A DNA stretch of 29,804 bases, taken from Ignavibacteria bacterium UBA5771. GTDB taxonomy: Bacteria > Bacteroidota > Ignavibacteria > Kapaibacteriales > UBA2268. The notes beneath the pieces are model-generated. The model had not been told where the DNA came from, searched no databases, and saw nothing but the letters and a program-made list of their open reading frames with translations. Location of the stretch: NCBI GenBank assembly GCA_002418685.1, contig DIEP01000037.1, forward strand, positions 1 to 29,804. The letters run 5' to 3'. Shown here piece after piece: positions 1 to 8,298 of this stretch (positions are counted from its first letter, which is position 1; each line of letters begins with the position of its first letter). The translations under genes and the position numbers were made by a program.

Positions 1-24
1 ACACAATGAATTATACATCCCAAT

Positions 25-46
25 AGCCCACGATTTTAATCTTGGG
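25..46. repeat. Short imperfect palindrome (dispersed-repeat-like)
   Basis: The sequence begins AGCCCACGAT and ends ATCTTGGG, forming outer arms CCCA/TGGG, one mismatch, then GAT/ATC around a four-base loop. Its reverse complement shares the nine bases TCGTGGGCT with another imperfect palindrome at 8476-8496, which suggests a family of short intergenic repeats. No T-run follows on either strand, so it is not a convincing terminator. The rest of 1-177, downstream of the lolA stop, is AT-rich and holds no gene that I can support. Confidence 0.4.
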
Positions 47-177
47 AAAATTTATAATAAAATTATTTAATTATATAATTATAATGATTTCAATCACTTA
101 TAAAAATCGTTGAATCAGTTATTGGTCAACGTAGGGATTTTGTTCAAATACAGTATTAGCAAGCTGTAAAATCGATT

Positions 178-804
178 TTATCGCAAATCAATCACTTGTG
201 TGCCTTTGGGAGCTTTGAATATAAATTCGCTTTCTTTCACTTTTGGATTAAAAGTAAGATTTTTAACATAGATTTCTGCGGTTTGTCCATTCATTGAGTA
301 ATTTACTTGCTCAATTTTTTTATTTTGATAATTAAGATGCAAAATAATATAGTCGCCTGCATTTTGTTTTGACTTCAATTCCAGTTCATAATATTTCGCA
401 CCTGTTGATTTTGAAGAAACTTTCAGAGATGCAGGTTCATAATTTTCGATTATTTGGAAAAATATATTGTGAATAGATGAGGAGTGCACATCTCCAATTG
501 TGCTAATTAGAACTTTTTGCTGCTCCAAAGAATAGTTCCAAACAGTTTTTGAATTAGAAACGATTATTCTACCGGGCAGAAGCATTTTATATTTATCTTT
601 CGTTGCGACGATTTTCCCTTGCAAACCCGTTCCATCGATTGTAGCAAATTCAAATGAAATGGATTTAAGACCTGTGAGTTTTCCTTTTAATTCATTATAA
701 ATTTTGTCTTTATCCTGCGAAAATAGAAGCGTGCATTGAATTGTCAAAAGGAGTGCGAATAAAGAAATTCCTTTCAGCAAACTGTTTTTAATATTCTTAT
801 TCAT
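178..804 (-). CDS. lolA: LolA-family outer-membrane lipoprotein carrier protein
   Basis: This 208-residue protein has a cleavable N-terminal signal peptide (roughly residues 1-30: basic start, then a hydrophobic stretch ending near LLFSQ). The rest is a beta-rich periplasmic domain of LolA type, with a pattern of KDKYKMLLPGRIIVSNSKTVW followed later by a KAPKGTQVIDLR-like C-terminus. LolA binds lipoproteins released from the inner membrane and ferries them across the periplasm to the outer membrane. The length fits the family. The ATG at 804 puts the signal peptide right at the N-terminus. The gene is divergent from pheT, with 92 bases between the starts, and stands alone on its strand. The family call rests on overall pattern rather than one diagnostic motif. 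Confidence 0.75.
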   Translation of the reverse strand: MNKNIKNSLLKGISLFALLLTIQCTLLFSQDKDKIYNELKGKLTGLKSISFEFATIDGTGLQGKIVATKDKYKMLLPGRIIVSNSKTVWNYSLEQQKVLISTIGDVHSSSIHNIFFQIIENYEPASLKVSSKSTGAKYYELELKSKQNAGDYIILHLNYQNKKIEQVNYSMNGQTAEIYVKNLTFNPKVKESEFIFKAPKGTQVIDLR

Positions 805-896
805 AAAATAATTGTTTAAGAAATAATCAAAATTAGTAAAAATTATTTATTTTTGATGTTTTTCATTTGTTAATTTCAAAAATATCCATAAGAATT

Positions 897-3329
897 ATGA
901 AAATCTCATTGAATTGGTTGAAGGAATTTGTATCAATTAATATCGAACCTGAAAAAATTGACGAAATATTAACGAGTTTAGGTATAGAAGTTGAAAAAAT
1001 AATGCGAGTAGGCGAAAAGTTCGATAAATTTGTGATTGGTAAAGTCATCAAATGCGAGGTAGTAGCGGGTTCTGACCATTTGCATTATTGCGAAGTGCGG
1101 GTTGGCGAAGATGTTTATTCTGTGGTTTGCGGTGCGCCGAATGTTGGAGAAGGGCAAATGATTGTGCTTGGAATGGTTGGAGCGTTGGTTCCTCAAAATG
1201 GGATGGTGCTTGAACGTCGGAAGATTCGCGGCGTTGTCTCGAATGGAATGATTTGCTCGCGATTCGAGCTTGGGCTTGATGATGACCATTCAGGAATATG
1301 GGTGCTTCCTGATGATGCAACCGAAGGATTAAGTCTTGCTGATTATTTGGGTTTAAATGATGTTATATTTGAAATTAGCGTGACACCAAATCGTGGGGAT
1401 TGCTTGAGTCATCTTGGTATTGCTCGTGAAATAGCTGCATATTATGATTTGCCAGTTCATAAACCAGTTGTTAATTTAAAAGAAAATGAAGAAAATAATA
1501 AAGATATAAATCAATTTGTAAAAGTTGAGATTAAGGATCCTGAGAAAAATCCGCGATATGTTGCCCGACTTGTTCGAAATGTCCAAATTGGTCCTTCTCC
1601 CGATTGGATAAAGAAGAGACTTGAAGACGTTGGCTTACGTTCAATAAATAATGTCGTCGATGCAACAAATATAGTGCTAATGGAACTTAACCAACCTTTG
1701 CACGCATTTGATTTTGATAAGATACACGATAACAAAATAGTTGTTCGGACTGCAAAAGATGGCGAGAAGTTCATTACATTGGATGGCAAAGAGCGGACAC
1801 TCGATAGCAATATGTTAATGATATGCGATACTGATAAACCAATAGCAATTGCGGGTGTTATGGGTGGCGAGAATTCGGAAATTACCGATAGCACTCGCAA
1901 TGTGCTTATTGAATCCGCATATTTCAATCCTTCTTCAATAAGGAGAACATCCAAGAAGCTTGGAATACAAAGCGATGCATCATACCGATTTGAGCGTGGA
2001 GTGGATATTAACAATCTGATTTATTCAGCAGATAGGGCAGCGCAATTGATTGCTGATTTGTCAGGTGGCGAAATAGTTGGAGGATATGTGGATGCTTATC
2101 CCTTGAAAATGGAAAAGCCGATGATCAATCTAAATCTTAATAAGACTGAAAAAATTATTGGAATCCATATTCCAAAAGATAAAATACTCGATATACTTCG
2201 ACGGTTGAATTTTGCTATTATGGATGAATCGCCTAATTCGGAATTTATCACTGTGCGTCCCCCGAGTTATCGGAATGATATTGAACTTGAAATTGATGTG
2301 ATTGAAGAAATAGCACGGGTATTTGGCTATGATAATATTATTCCGCAATTTGTTTCAACTATTGATTTTTCTAATGGTGATATTCCGAAAGAGCTGCAAG
2401 TCCCCGAATTGAGAAAAGTGATCCGTAATTTTTTTATTGGTCGTGGGTTCAATGAAATTCTAACACAAAATATGATTGATCCAAAATCAGCAGCATTTTT
2501 CCCAGGCAAATTAGTGGAAATTGCCAATCCACTTGGTGAAGAACTTTCGATTATGCGTCCGTCGATGGTTCCTTCAATGCTTAAAACTGTTGCTAATAAT
2601 ATCCGCTTTGGAAATAATGATCTTCGGCTTTTTGAAGTAGCAAAGACATTTTCAGCAGATAGCGGCAACTCGAAATTTATACCTAATATTTCGGAACTTG
2701 AGCATATTAGCATTGCATTATATGGCAATTTTGCACCAAAGCAATGGGGAATTCCATCGCGAAACTTTGATTTTTATGATGTGAAAGGAATTGTATCGGA
2801 ATTATTTGAATTTCTGAAATTTTGGGATTATGAGTTTCGCCTTTCCAAGAATGAGAGCAATATTTTCACACAGAATTATATGGAAATATATTTGCGAAAT
2901 GAAAAAGTCGGAGAAATTGGCGAATCGAGTCCCAAGATATTGAAGCTTTATGATATTGAGCAGAGCGTATTTATTGCAGATATTTATGCTTATAAATTAT
3001 ATGAATATGGAATTACTCAACCGCATTTTGAAGCGATTTCTCAATATCCGCCGGTGATTAGAGATTTAGCATTTGTTATGGACGAATCGATTCCTGCGGG
3101 TGATGTGCTTGCAGAAATTCGTTTGCATTCGGGGAATTTGCTCCAAAAAATTAATTTGTTTGATGTTTATAAAGGTAAATCGATTGGTGATGGCAAGAAA
3201 AGTCTGGCGTTCAATCTTGTATTTGCTTCTGCTGAGCGAACCCTTACTGATGATGAAATAAATAATATCTGCGATAGGATCATTATGCAAATTGAGAAAA
3301 AATTTAATGCTCAATTACGAAAATTTTAA
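897..3329 (+). CDS. pheT: Phenylalanine--tRNA ligase beta subunit
   Basis: PheT pairs with PheS in the alpha2-beta2 enzyme that charges tRNA-Phe. At 810 residues it is close to the usual length. The order is clear: the MKISLNWLKEFV N-terminus, an EMAP/OB-fold tRNA-binding domain (about 40-150, with GSDHLHYCEV and VVCGAPNV), the B3/B4 editing region (about 210-400, with NVVDATNIVLMELNQPLHAFD and GVMGGENSEI), B5, the catalytic-like core, and the C-terminal FDX-ACB domain (about 720-810, with YPPVIRDLAFV). I chose the ATG at 897, not the in-frame TTG at 867, because MKISLNWL is the conserved family start. pheS is not in the window. The coiled-coil gene and zapA follow on the same strand with short gaps, a grouping seen in Bacteroidota. 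Confidence 0.97.
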   Translation: MKISLNWLKEFVSINIEPEKIDEILTSLGIEVEKIMRVGEKFDKFVIGKVIKCEVVAGSDHLHYCEVRVGEDVYSVVCGAPNVGEGQMIVLGMVGALVPQNGMVLERRKIRGVVSNGMICSRFELGLDDDHSGIWVLPDDATEGLSLADYLGLNDVIFEISVTPNRGDCLSHLGIAREIAAYYDLPVHKPVVNLKENEENNKDINQFVKVEIKDPEKNPRYVARLVRNVQIGPSPDWIKKRLEDVGLRSINNVVDATNIVLMELNQPLHAFDFDKIHDNKIVVRTAKDGEKFITLDGKERTLDSNMLMICDTDKPIAIAGVMGGENSEITDSTRNVLIESAYFNPSSIRRTSKKLGIQSDASYRFERGVDINNLIYSADRAAQLIADLSGGEIVGGYVDAYPLKMEKPMINLNLNKTEKIIGIHIPKDKILDILRRLNFAIMDESPNSEFITVRPPSYRNDIELEIDVIEEIARVFGYDNIIPQFVSTIDFSNGDIPKELQVPELRKVIRNFFIGRGFNEILTQNMIDPKSAAFFPGKLVEIANPLGEELSIMRPSMVPSMLKTVANNIRFGNNDLRLFEVAKTFSADSGNSKFIPNISELEHISIALYGNFAPKQWGIPSRNFDFYDVKGIVSELFEFLKFWDYEFRLSKNESNIFTQNYMEIYLRNEKVGEIGESSPKILKLYDIEQSVFIADIYAYKLYEYGITQPHFEAISQYPPVIRDLAFVMDESIPAGDVLAEIRLHSGNLLQKINLFDVYKGKSIGDGKKSLAFNLVFASAERTLTDDEINNICDRIIMQIEKKFNAQLRKF

Positions 3330-3362
3330 TTAATTTACACATTTAATTTATGCAAATTTTAT

Positions 3363-4670
3363 ATGGATGAAAATGATTACATAGTTAGCGAAAAAGACAA
3401 GAAGGATCCTCCTTTTTCTGAAGTTAGGGACTTGTTTTCAATTGCTCTCAATAAGTTGCAAGAACAAATCTCTAAAAATCAAGATCTTGCTAAAAGAATA
3501 ATCGAACAAGATGAATTGATTGAAGATTTAAGTAGTAAGCTCGACATGCTCGAAGCGAAGAATAAAGAATTAGAGGAAAAAAATGAGCAGTTCGATAATG
3601 ATTTCAGTCATCTGCAATCTCAGTTTGCTTTGCTTAATGAGAAAAATCGTTTACTTAATGATTCATTGAATGAATTAAGCAATATTAAACAAGAAAATCT
3701 AATATTGCAGCAAAGTATCAACGAAAAAGACAAAACTCTCTCAGAAATGGAGTTCATTAAGCAAGCTCTTTCAGAAAAAAACATTGCTTTGAATAATAAA
3801 GAAGAGCAAATCAATAGTTTGAAACGTGATATTTCCTTGAAAGATAATAGCATCCTTCAAATGGAACACGAATTACAAAATGCTCTTATTCTTAAGGAAG
3901 AGATTCAAGAATTAAGAAAGCAAAATGAATTGATTGAAAGTCAATATATTGAATTAAATCAAGCACATCAAAATGCATTAGAAAATCTTTCAATTAAAAC
4001 TAATCAATTAGAGGTTGTTTTAAGGCAAATTCAATCTTTGGAGCAAAATAAATCTGATAAGGATATTTATTTAGCAAAATTGGAAAGCGAAATATTGCTT
4101 CTGCAATCACAATTTGAGCAATCCGAAAATAAGAATCTTGAACATTTAAATGAAATATCTGATTTGATAATGGAAAACGAAAATTTAAAAAATGAAAGAA
4201 TACAACTTATTGACAATTTTAGAACAAAATCGGAGGAAAATGAACTGATTCGTACACAATTAAATAATTATAAAGAAGAACTCGAAGAATTGCGACTAAA
4301 ATCTGCTGAACTTTCTGATGAGTTGATAATCAAAAATCAAGCAATCTCTGAATATGCTAATCATATCAAAGAAACTGAAGCGAAAATAATTGCCACACAA
4401 AATGAAGTGAAGAATATAAAGGAGAATGGATCATCTTTGCAAGAGGAAAATATTACAGAATTAACCAACAAATTGATAATCGAGCAAGTAGCAAAAGATA
4501 ATTTACAGAATAAAATAAAGGATTTAGAGCAATTGCTGAGTCAACGCTACGAACAAATCAGAATATTAGAAAACGATTATGAGCAGCAGCAACAGATGTT
4601 CGAGAGCAAAATCAATAGATTGAAAAATAAACTTTTGGATTTGAAAAAGTTATTATTAGAATCTAATTAA
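3363..4670 (+). CDS. Long coiled-coil protein between pheT and zapA
   Basis: This 435-residue protein is almost entirely heptad-rich helix from about residue 25 to the C-terminus, very high in E, K, Q, N, L and I, with no signal peptide, membrane segment or recognisable enzyme motif. The N-terminal 25 residues (MDENDYIVSEKDKKDPPFSE) are acidic and probably disordered. It starts 33 bases after pheT and ends 54 bases before zapA, so it is probably co-transcribed with both. In Bacteroidota a small coiled-coil gene often sits at this position next to zapA. A scaffold or division-associated role is a reasonable guess from context but is not shown by the sequence. Similarity to SMC- or myosin-like proteins would be a composition effect. 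Confidence 0.8.
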   Translation: MDENDYIVSEKDKKDPPFSEVRDLFSIALNKLQEQISKNQDLAKRIIEQDELIEDLSSKLDMLEAKNKELEEKNEQFDNDFSHLQSQFALLNEKNRLLNDSLNELSNIKQENLILQQSINEKDKTLSEMEFIKQALSEKNIALNNKEEQINSLKRDISLKDNSILQMEHELQNALILKEEIQELRKQNELIESQYIELNQAHQNALENLSIKTNQLEVVLRQIQSLEQNKSDKDIYLAKLESEILLLQSQFEQSENKNLEHLNEISDLIMENENLKNERIQLIDNFRTKSEENELIRTQLNNYKEELEELRLKSAELSDELIIKNQAISEYANHIKETEAKIIATQNEVKNIKENGSSLQEENITELTNKLIIEQVAKDNLQNKIKDLEQLLSQRYEQIRILENDYEQQQQMFESKINRLKNKLLDLKKLLLESN

Positions 4671-4724
4671 ATTAGTCAATCCAAAATAAAAAAATATAAA
4701 TATTCGTTAATATAAATTGTTAAT

Positions 4725-5042
4725 ATGACAACGATAAAAATGCAAGAGATAATAAATTTCGAAATAGGTGATAAAAGTTATAATTTAGTTGGATATAATA
4801 AGGATCTTATTGAGGAGGCGACAAGAATAGTTCAAAAGAAATTCAATGATATTTCTGCGGCAAGTCAATCTGCAACAACTATGGAGTCAAAGTTCCTACT
4901 TGTAGCCCTGAACATAGCAGAAGAACTTATTCTTGAGAGGTCTAAGTCTCCTGACTTTAATAAGAATAATGAATATAATCAATTACTGAAAGAAATGGAA
5001 GATCAATTGTATGATCTACTCGAGACAGAAAAAATCGAGTAA
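4725..5042 (+). CDS. zapA: Cell division protein ZapA
   Basis: ZapA is a small cytoplasmic protein that binds and cross-links FtsZ filaments at mid-cell. The 105-residue product has the family layout: an N-terminal beta-alpha domain opening with INFEIGDKSYNLVG, a helix bearing EEATRIVQKKF, and a C-terminal dimerising coiled coil (about 55-100, with LLVALNIAEELILERSK). The ATG at 4725 comes a few codons before the conserved IGDKSYNL segment, and no upstream start improves the fit. It sits between the long coiled-coil gene and the structured RNA at 5073-5376, which matches the common zapA-ssrS neighbourhood. Confidence 0.88.
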   Translation: MTTIKMQEIINFEIGDKSYNLVGYNKDLIEEATRIVQKKFNDISAASQSATTMESKFLLVALNIAEELILERSKSPDFNKNNEYNQLLKEMEDQLYDLLETEKIE

Positions 5043-5072
5043 TAAAGTTCTTTGAAAAGAGTTTAAATTTTG

Positions 5073-5376
5073 CTGCACCAATCTATCGTTGTCAACTTTA
5101 TGCAAGAACTATAGTTATTCTATTTGGGATTTAGACTCTGTTTATTGATAACAGGCCTCAACTGTTTAGGCAGTGCAGATTGTAATCAAAGCCCGAAACC
5201 GTCCTTTATAGGATGGCGGGAATAATAAGCTTTTTTATAAGTTCTCTAATTTTATTTTTATTAGCTAATAGATTATGATTTGCCAGTGGAAGTTAAAAAT
5301 AAGCAGGCTACTTTACCCACTGTGCCAGAGTGTGTTCTGAGCACGTTTGACAAATAGGTTGGTGCAGTTTTTTTTT
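5073..5376 (+). ncRNA. ssrS: Structured RNA between zapA and rny, candidate 6S RNA
   Basis: The 376-base gap between zapA and rny holds no gene but shows strong RNA structure. Bases 5073-5085 (CTGCACCAATCTA) pair with 5355-5367 (TAGGTTGGTGCAG) as a 13-bp closing helix with one G-U pair. A second 7-bp helix joins 5089-5095 to 5347-5353, and further short pairs (5101-5103/5341-5343 and 5105-5109/5334-5338) continue the arm. Inside are local hairpins at 5150-5166, at 5192-5220 (4 bp, an AAA bulge, then 7 bp) and at 5284-5322. Nine T residues follow the closing helix at once (5368-5376), as in an intrinsic terminator. The position next to zapA and the long arm around an open centre suggest 6S RNA, the RNA polymerase-binding regulator. 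At about 300 nt it is longer than the usual 180-200, so the identity is less sure than the existence of an RNA. Confidence 0.65.
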
Positions 5377-5419
5377 ATTATTAATTTAATTTTTTATTAT
5401 AAACTATACAAGAGGAAAG

Positions 5420-6982
5420 ATGGAATCGTATTTAGTAGTTGTTATCGGATTTGTAGTTGCAGTAATTATTGGATATATTGTTGGGAAATTAATTTCAAAA
5501 AAGGCTGCTGCAAAAATTATTCAAGAAGGAGAGAAAGAAAAAGCAAGGATTTTGGAAGAAGCGACAAAAAATGCCGAGCATATCCAAAAAGAAAAGCTTC
5601 TTGAAGTTAAAGAAGAATGGCATCGCAGGAAAACCGAGTTTGAGCAAGAACGCCATCAAAAAATGAAACAAGTTGCGGCAACTGATACGCAATTGAAAAA
5701 ACGCGAGGAGAATTTAGAGAACCGAATGGATATGATTCTCAAGCGCGAGAAGCAATTGCAAGAATTAGAAGTTAACTTGAAAAAGAACCAAGAAACGCTT
5801 GATATTAAATTGGCAAAAGTTTCAGAAATTGAAGCAAGAGCTAATCATAAATTAGAAGAAATATCAGGTTATTCCAAAGATGAAGCAAAGCGAGTCTTGT
5901 TCGATAGTTTGATTTCCGATGTGAAAAATCAAGCAGCAAATAAAATTAAGCAAATCCGAGAGGAAACAAAGCAAAAAGCAGAAAAAGAAGCGCAAAGCAT
6001 AATCATTCAAGCAATTCAGCGCACAGCAACAGACCACAGTATTGAATCAACTGTATCAGTTGTGAATTTGGAAAGCGATGAAATGAAGGGGAGAATAATC
6101 GGTCGAGAAGGTCGCAATATTAGGGCATTTGAATCAGCAACGGGTGTGGATTTAATCATTGATGACACTCCCGAAGCCGTTGTTATTTCAGGTTTTGACC
6201 CCTTCCGCAGAGAAGTTGCAAAGAAATCACTTGAAAAATTAATGGTTGATGGTCGAATTCACCCCGCACGTATTGAAGAAATAGTTGAGAAAACTCGCAA
6301 GGAACTTGAAGAAGAAATTTTGCAAGTGGGAGAAAACGTTGTGCTCGAGCTTGGTATAAAAAATATGCACAAAGAGCTATGCCGTTTGGTAGGAAAAATG
6401 AAATACCGAAGCAGCTATGGGCAGAATTTGCTCAGCCATTCAATAGAAGTTGCGAAAATTGCAGGTATAATGGCTTCCGAGCTTGGATTGGATGTCAATC
6501 TCGCCAAAAGAGGTGCCTTATTGCACGATATTGGTAAGTGCGCCGATGATGCAGAAGGTCCGCACGCTTTGATTGGTTTTGAAATTGCTCGAAAATATAA
6601 GGAACATCCGATTGTATGCAATGCAATAGGCTCGCACCATGAGGATATTGAGATGGAAACTCCCTATGCCGTGATTGTCCAAGCTGCTGATAGCATTAGC
6701 GGTGCAAGACCCGGTGCACGACGTGAATCGCTCGAAACATATATTAAACGACTTGAAAAATTGGAGGAAATTGCTACAAGTTTTGAAGGCGTTGGTAAAA
6801 CTTATGCAATCCAGGCGGGGCGTGAAGTGCGCGTTATTGTCGAACCCGAAAAAATTGATGATTCAAATTCAGAGCAATTAGCTAACGATATCGCGGAGAG
6901 AATTGAGCAAGAAATGGAATATCCGGGACAAATAAAAGTTACTGTTATTCGTGAAAAACGTTCCGTTGCATTAGCTAAATAA
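5420..6982 (+). CDS. rny: Ribonuclease Y
   Basis: RNase Y is a membrane-anchored endoribonuclease that starts mRNA decay. The 520-residue protein has the full family layout: an N-terminal membrane helix (about 4-24), a long coiled coil (about 30-170), a KH RNA-binding domain with GRIIGREGRNIR (near residue 223), and an HD metal-dependent hydrolase domain with LLHDIGK (H369-D370) and GSHHED. It ends with the typical IKVTVIREKR tail. The ATG at 5420 follows AGAGGAAAG, a fair ribosome site, and leaves the membrane helix at the N-terminus. The gene starts 44 bases after the T-run that ends the structured RNA and may share upstream transcription with it. No key residue is missing. Confidence 0.96.
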   Translation: MESYLVVVIGFVVAVIIGYIVGKLISKKAAAKIIQEGEKEKARILEEATKNAEHIQKEKLLEVKEEWHRRKTEFEQERHQKMKQVAATDTQLKKREENLENRMDMILKREKQLQELEVNLKKNQETLDIKLAKVSEIEARANHKLEEISGYSKDEAKRVLFDSLISDVKNQAANKIKQIREETKQKAEKEAQSIIIQAIQRTATDHSIESTVSVVNLESDEMKGRIIGREGRNIRAFESATGVDLIIDDTPEAVVISGFDPFRREVAKKSLEKLMVDGRIHPARIEEIVEKTRKELEEEILQVGENVVLELGIKNMHKELCRLVGKMKYRSSYGQNLLSHSIEVAKIAGIMASELGLDVNLAKRGALLHDIGKCADDAEGPHALIGFEIARKYKEHPIVCNAIGSHHEDIEMETPYAVIVQAADSISGARPGARRESLETYIKRLEKLEEIATSFEGVGKTYAIQAGREVRVIVEPEKIDDSNSEQLANDIAERIEQEMEYPGQIKVTVIREKRSVALAK

Positions 6983-7037
6983 TTTCGAAAATCTTGAAAG
7001 AAAATTAAGATTGATATTTAAATAAAAAGGAAATATT

Positions 7038-7448
7038 ATGACAACACAAGAAATACTTACAAAGTATAATACTATCGCTGTTTTTGGTATGAGCGGAAAT
7101 CCCACAAAGGCAGCTTATGAAGTTCCTGAATTTATGATGAAAAACGGATATAAAATTATTCCAATAAACCTTGTGGAAAAAGAAATTCTTGGAAAGGAAG
7201 TCTATCACTCAATAATGGACGTTCCTGATAAAATTGAGATTCTTGATGTGTTCCGCCCATCGCAAGAAGCTCTTGACGTCGTTAAGCAAGCAATTGAACG
7301 CAAGAAAGCCAAAGGTGATATTGACGTTATTTGGTTGCAACTCGGTATATATAATGATGAAGCAAAAGAATTAGCAGAGCAGAATGGAATCGAATTTGTC
7401 CAAAACAAATGCTTAAAAATTGAATATAACAGCCAAATAAAAGATTAG
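7038..7448 (+). CDS. CoA-binding domain protein (YccU-like)
   Basis: The 136-residue protein is a single Rossmann-type CoA-binding domain of the YccU/CoA_binding_2 kind. It opens with IAVFGMSGNPTKAAYEVPEFM, a glycine-rich first loop after strand 1, followed by GYKIIPINL and the family-like DIVDVFRP-type segment (here EILDVFRP). Further on are DVIWLQLGIYNDEAKELAEQNG and a final NKCLKIEY containing the conserved C near the C-terminus. Small proteins of this type are cytoplasmic and bind CoA or a similar nucleotide, but their physiological role is poorly known. AAGGAAA lies upstream of the ATG. The gene starts 55 bases after rny on the same strand and may be co-transcribed with it. Confidence 0.85.
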   Translation: MTTQEILTKYNTIAVFGMSGNPTKAAYEVPEFMMKNGYKIIPINLVEKEILGKEVYHSIMDVPDKIEILDVFRPSQEALDVVKQAIERKKAKGDIDVIWLQLGIYNDEAKELAEQNGIEFVQNKCLKIEYNSQIKD

Positions 7449-7479
7449 CTATACTTTTGGGGTGTCTCAAAAATTCAAA

Positions 7480-7513
7480 TTCTGGCATTCAGAACGTTGT
7501 GAGGAATCCAGAA
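7480..7513. repeat. REP-like palindrome
   Basis: Arms TTCTGG (7480-7485) and CCAGAA (7508-7513) are exact complements. After one unpaired C they continue as ATTC (7487-7490) with GAAT (7504-7507). The loop contains AGAACGTTGTGAG. The overall CATTCAGAACGTTGTGAGGAATC pattern resembles a short palindrome that I know to be widely dispersed between genes in Bacteroidota and other phyla. No T-run follows. It lies in the 148-base gap between the CoA-binding gene and the next unknown gene, which otherwise shows nothing except the ribosome site of that gene. Confidence 0.5.
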
Positions 7514-7596
7514 ATCTTAATTTATCAATTGAATTATTGAAATATTCTTTCTAATTTTGCTTTTAAAATAAATGAAAGGAGGAAATTACATATATT

Positions 7597-8298
7597 ATGA
7601 CAAAATTATACTGGGTATTAATAATTATTGTGATTGGCTTATCGCTCTTCTTAATTTTCGGGCAAGATAACAAGAAAGCCCCAAAAAATACTATTTATGA
7701 ATTAAATCGTGAATGGAAATTTGCCGTCAAAGTTTCCAATAGTAATCGTATTGATACAATTGCATTAAAAATAGTGAAGAACCATCAACTCGGTTTTGGT
7801 GAAAAAGAAGCAATGTGGTCATTTGTTGGCACTGATTCTCTCCTATTCAAAAATACTACTGATACTGCTACTATTGAATATTTTAGAATCGGTGACTTTG
7901 ACAGCTCATACGTATCATTGCCATCCCCGAGAATTCAATATTTCAAAATGACGCGAGCATTACCTTCTCCAATAATAGAATTACCTGTCCATAAAAGGTA
8001 TAAAATGTCGGTAAAGGTGATTGAAAAAATTATCAATGACCAAGGTGAATTTGACAGTTTAGCATTTACGGGTAAAATTGAAGTAGTTGATAAAGTTTTC
8101 TACGATAATCCTTCCGTTAAAGATTGGTGTTGGGTAGTAGATGCAGTCGGAAATTGGACAAAGGATTCAGTTGGCAACAAATCGAGTGGAACATATAAAG
8201 CGAAATATTATTTTAACGAAAAATATGGCTTTGTCTATTTTTATTATGATTTTAATACGTATAATATTAAAATGGAGCCTATTTTTATAAAATACTAA
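7597..8298 (+). CDS. Membrane-anchored protein of unknown function
   Basis: I do not recognise this 233-residue protein. It starts with one hydrophobic segment (about residues 4-22), either an uncleaved anchor or a signal peptide, and has no lipobox cysteine. A polar, beta-rich domain follows, with many aromatic residues, exposed outside the cytoplasm. A C-terminal part has WCWVVDAVGNWTKDS and a run of alternating Y/F residues (YKAKYYFNEKYGFVYFYYDF). A very strong ribosome site, AAAGGAGG (7575-7582), precedes the ATG by 14 bases; this is unusual here, since most genes in the window have weak sites. It sits between the REP-like palindrome and the repeat-rich gap before pafA, so it may be an accessory gene. 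Confidence 0.75.
   Translation: MTKLYWVLIIIVIGLSLFLIFGQDNKKAPKNTIYELNREWKFAVKVSNSNRIDTIALKIVKNHQLGFGEKEAMWSFVGTDSLLFKNTTDTATIEYFRIGDFDSSYVSLPSPRIQYFKMTRALPSPIIELPVHKRYKMSVKVIEKIINDQGEFDSLAFTGKIEVVDKVFYDNPSVKDWCWVVDAVGNWTKDSVGNKSSGTYKAKYYFNEKYGFVYFYYDFNTYNIKMEPIFIKY

Noticed and set aside
848..855. TATTTTTG, a match to the Bacteroidota -7 promoter consensus (TAnnTTTG) before pheT
   Set aside because: No TTTG element lies at the expected 17-20 bases upstream, and such a match is cheap in AT-rich DNA.
5073..5376. tmRNA, RNase P RNA or SRP RNA as the identity of the structured RNA
   Set aside because: No tRNA-like ends or tag reading frame, no conserved RNase P core, and no SRP GGAAG-type tetraloop domain were seen.
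7455..7474. Terminator after the CoA-binding protein gene (TTTTGGGG/TCTCAAAA)
   Set aside because: The stem is short with a wobble pair, and no T-run follows.
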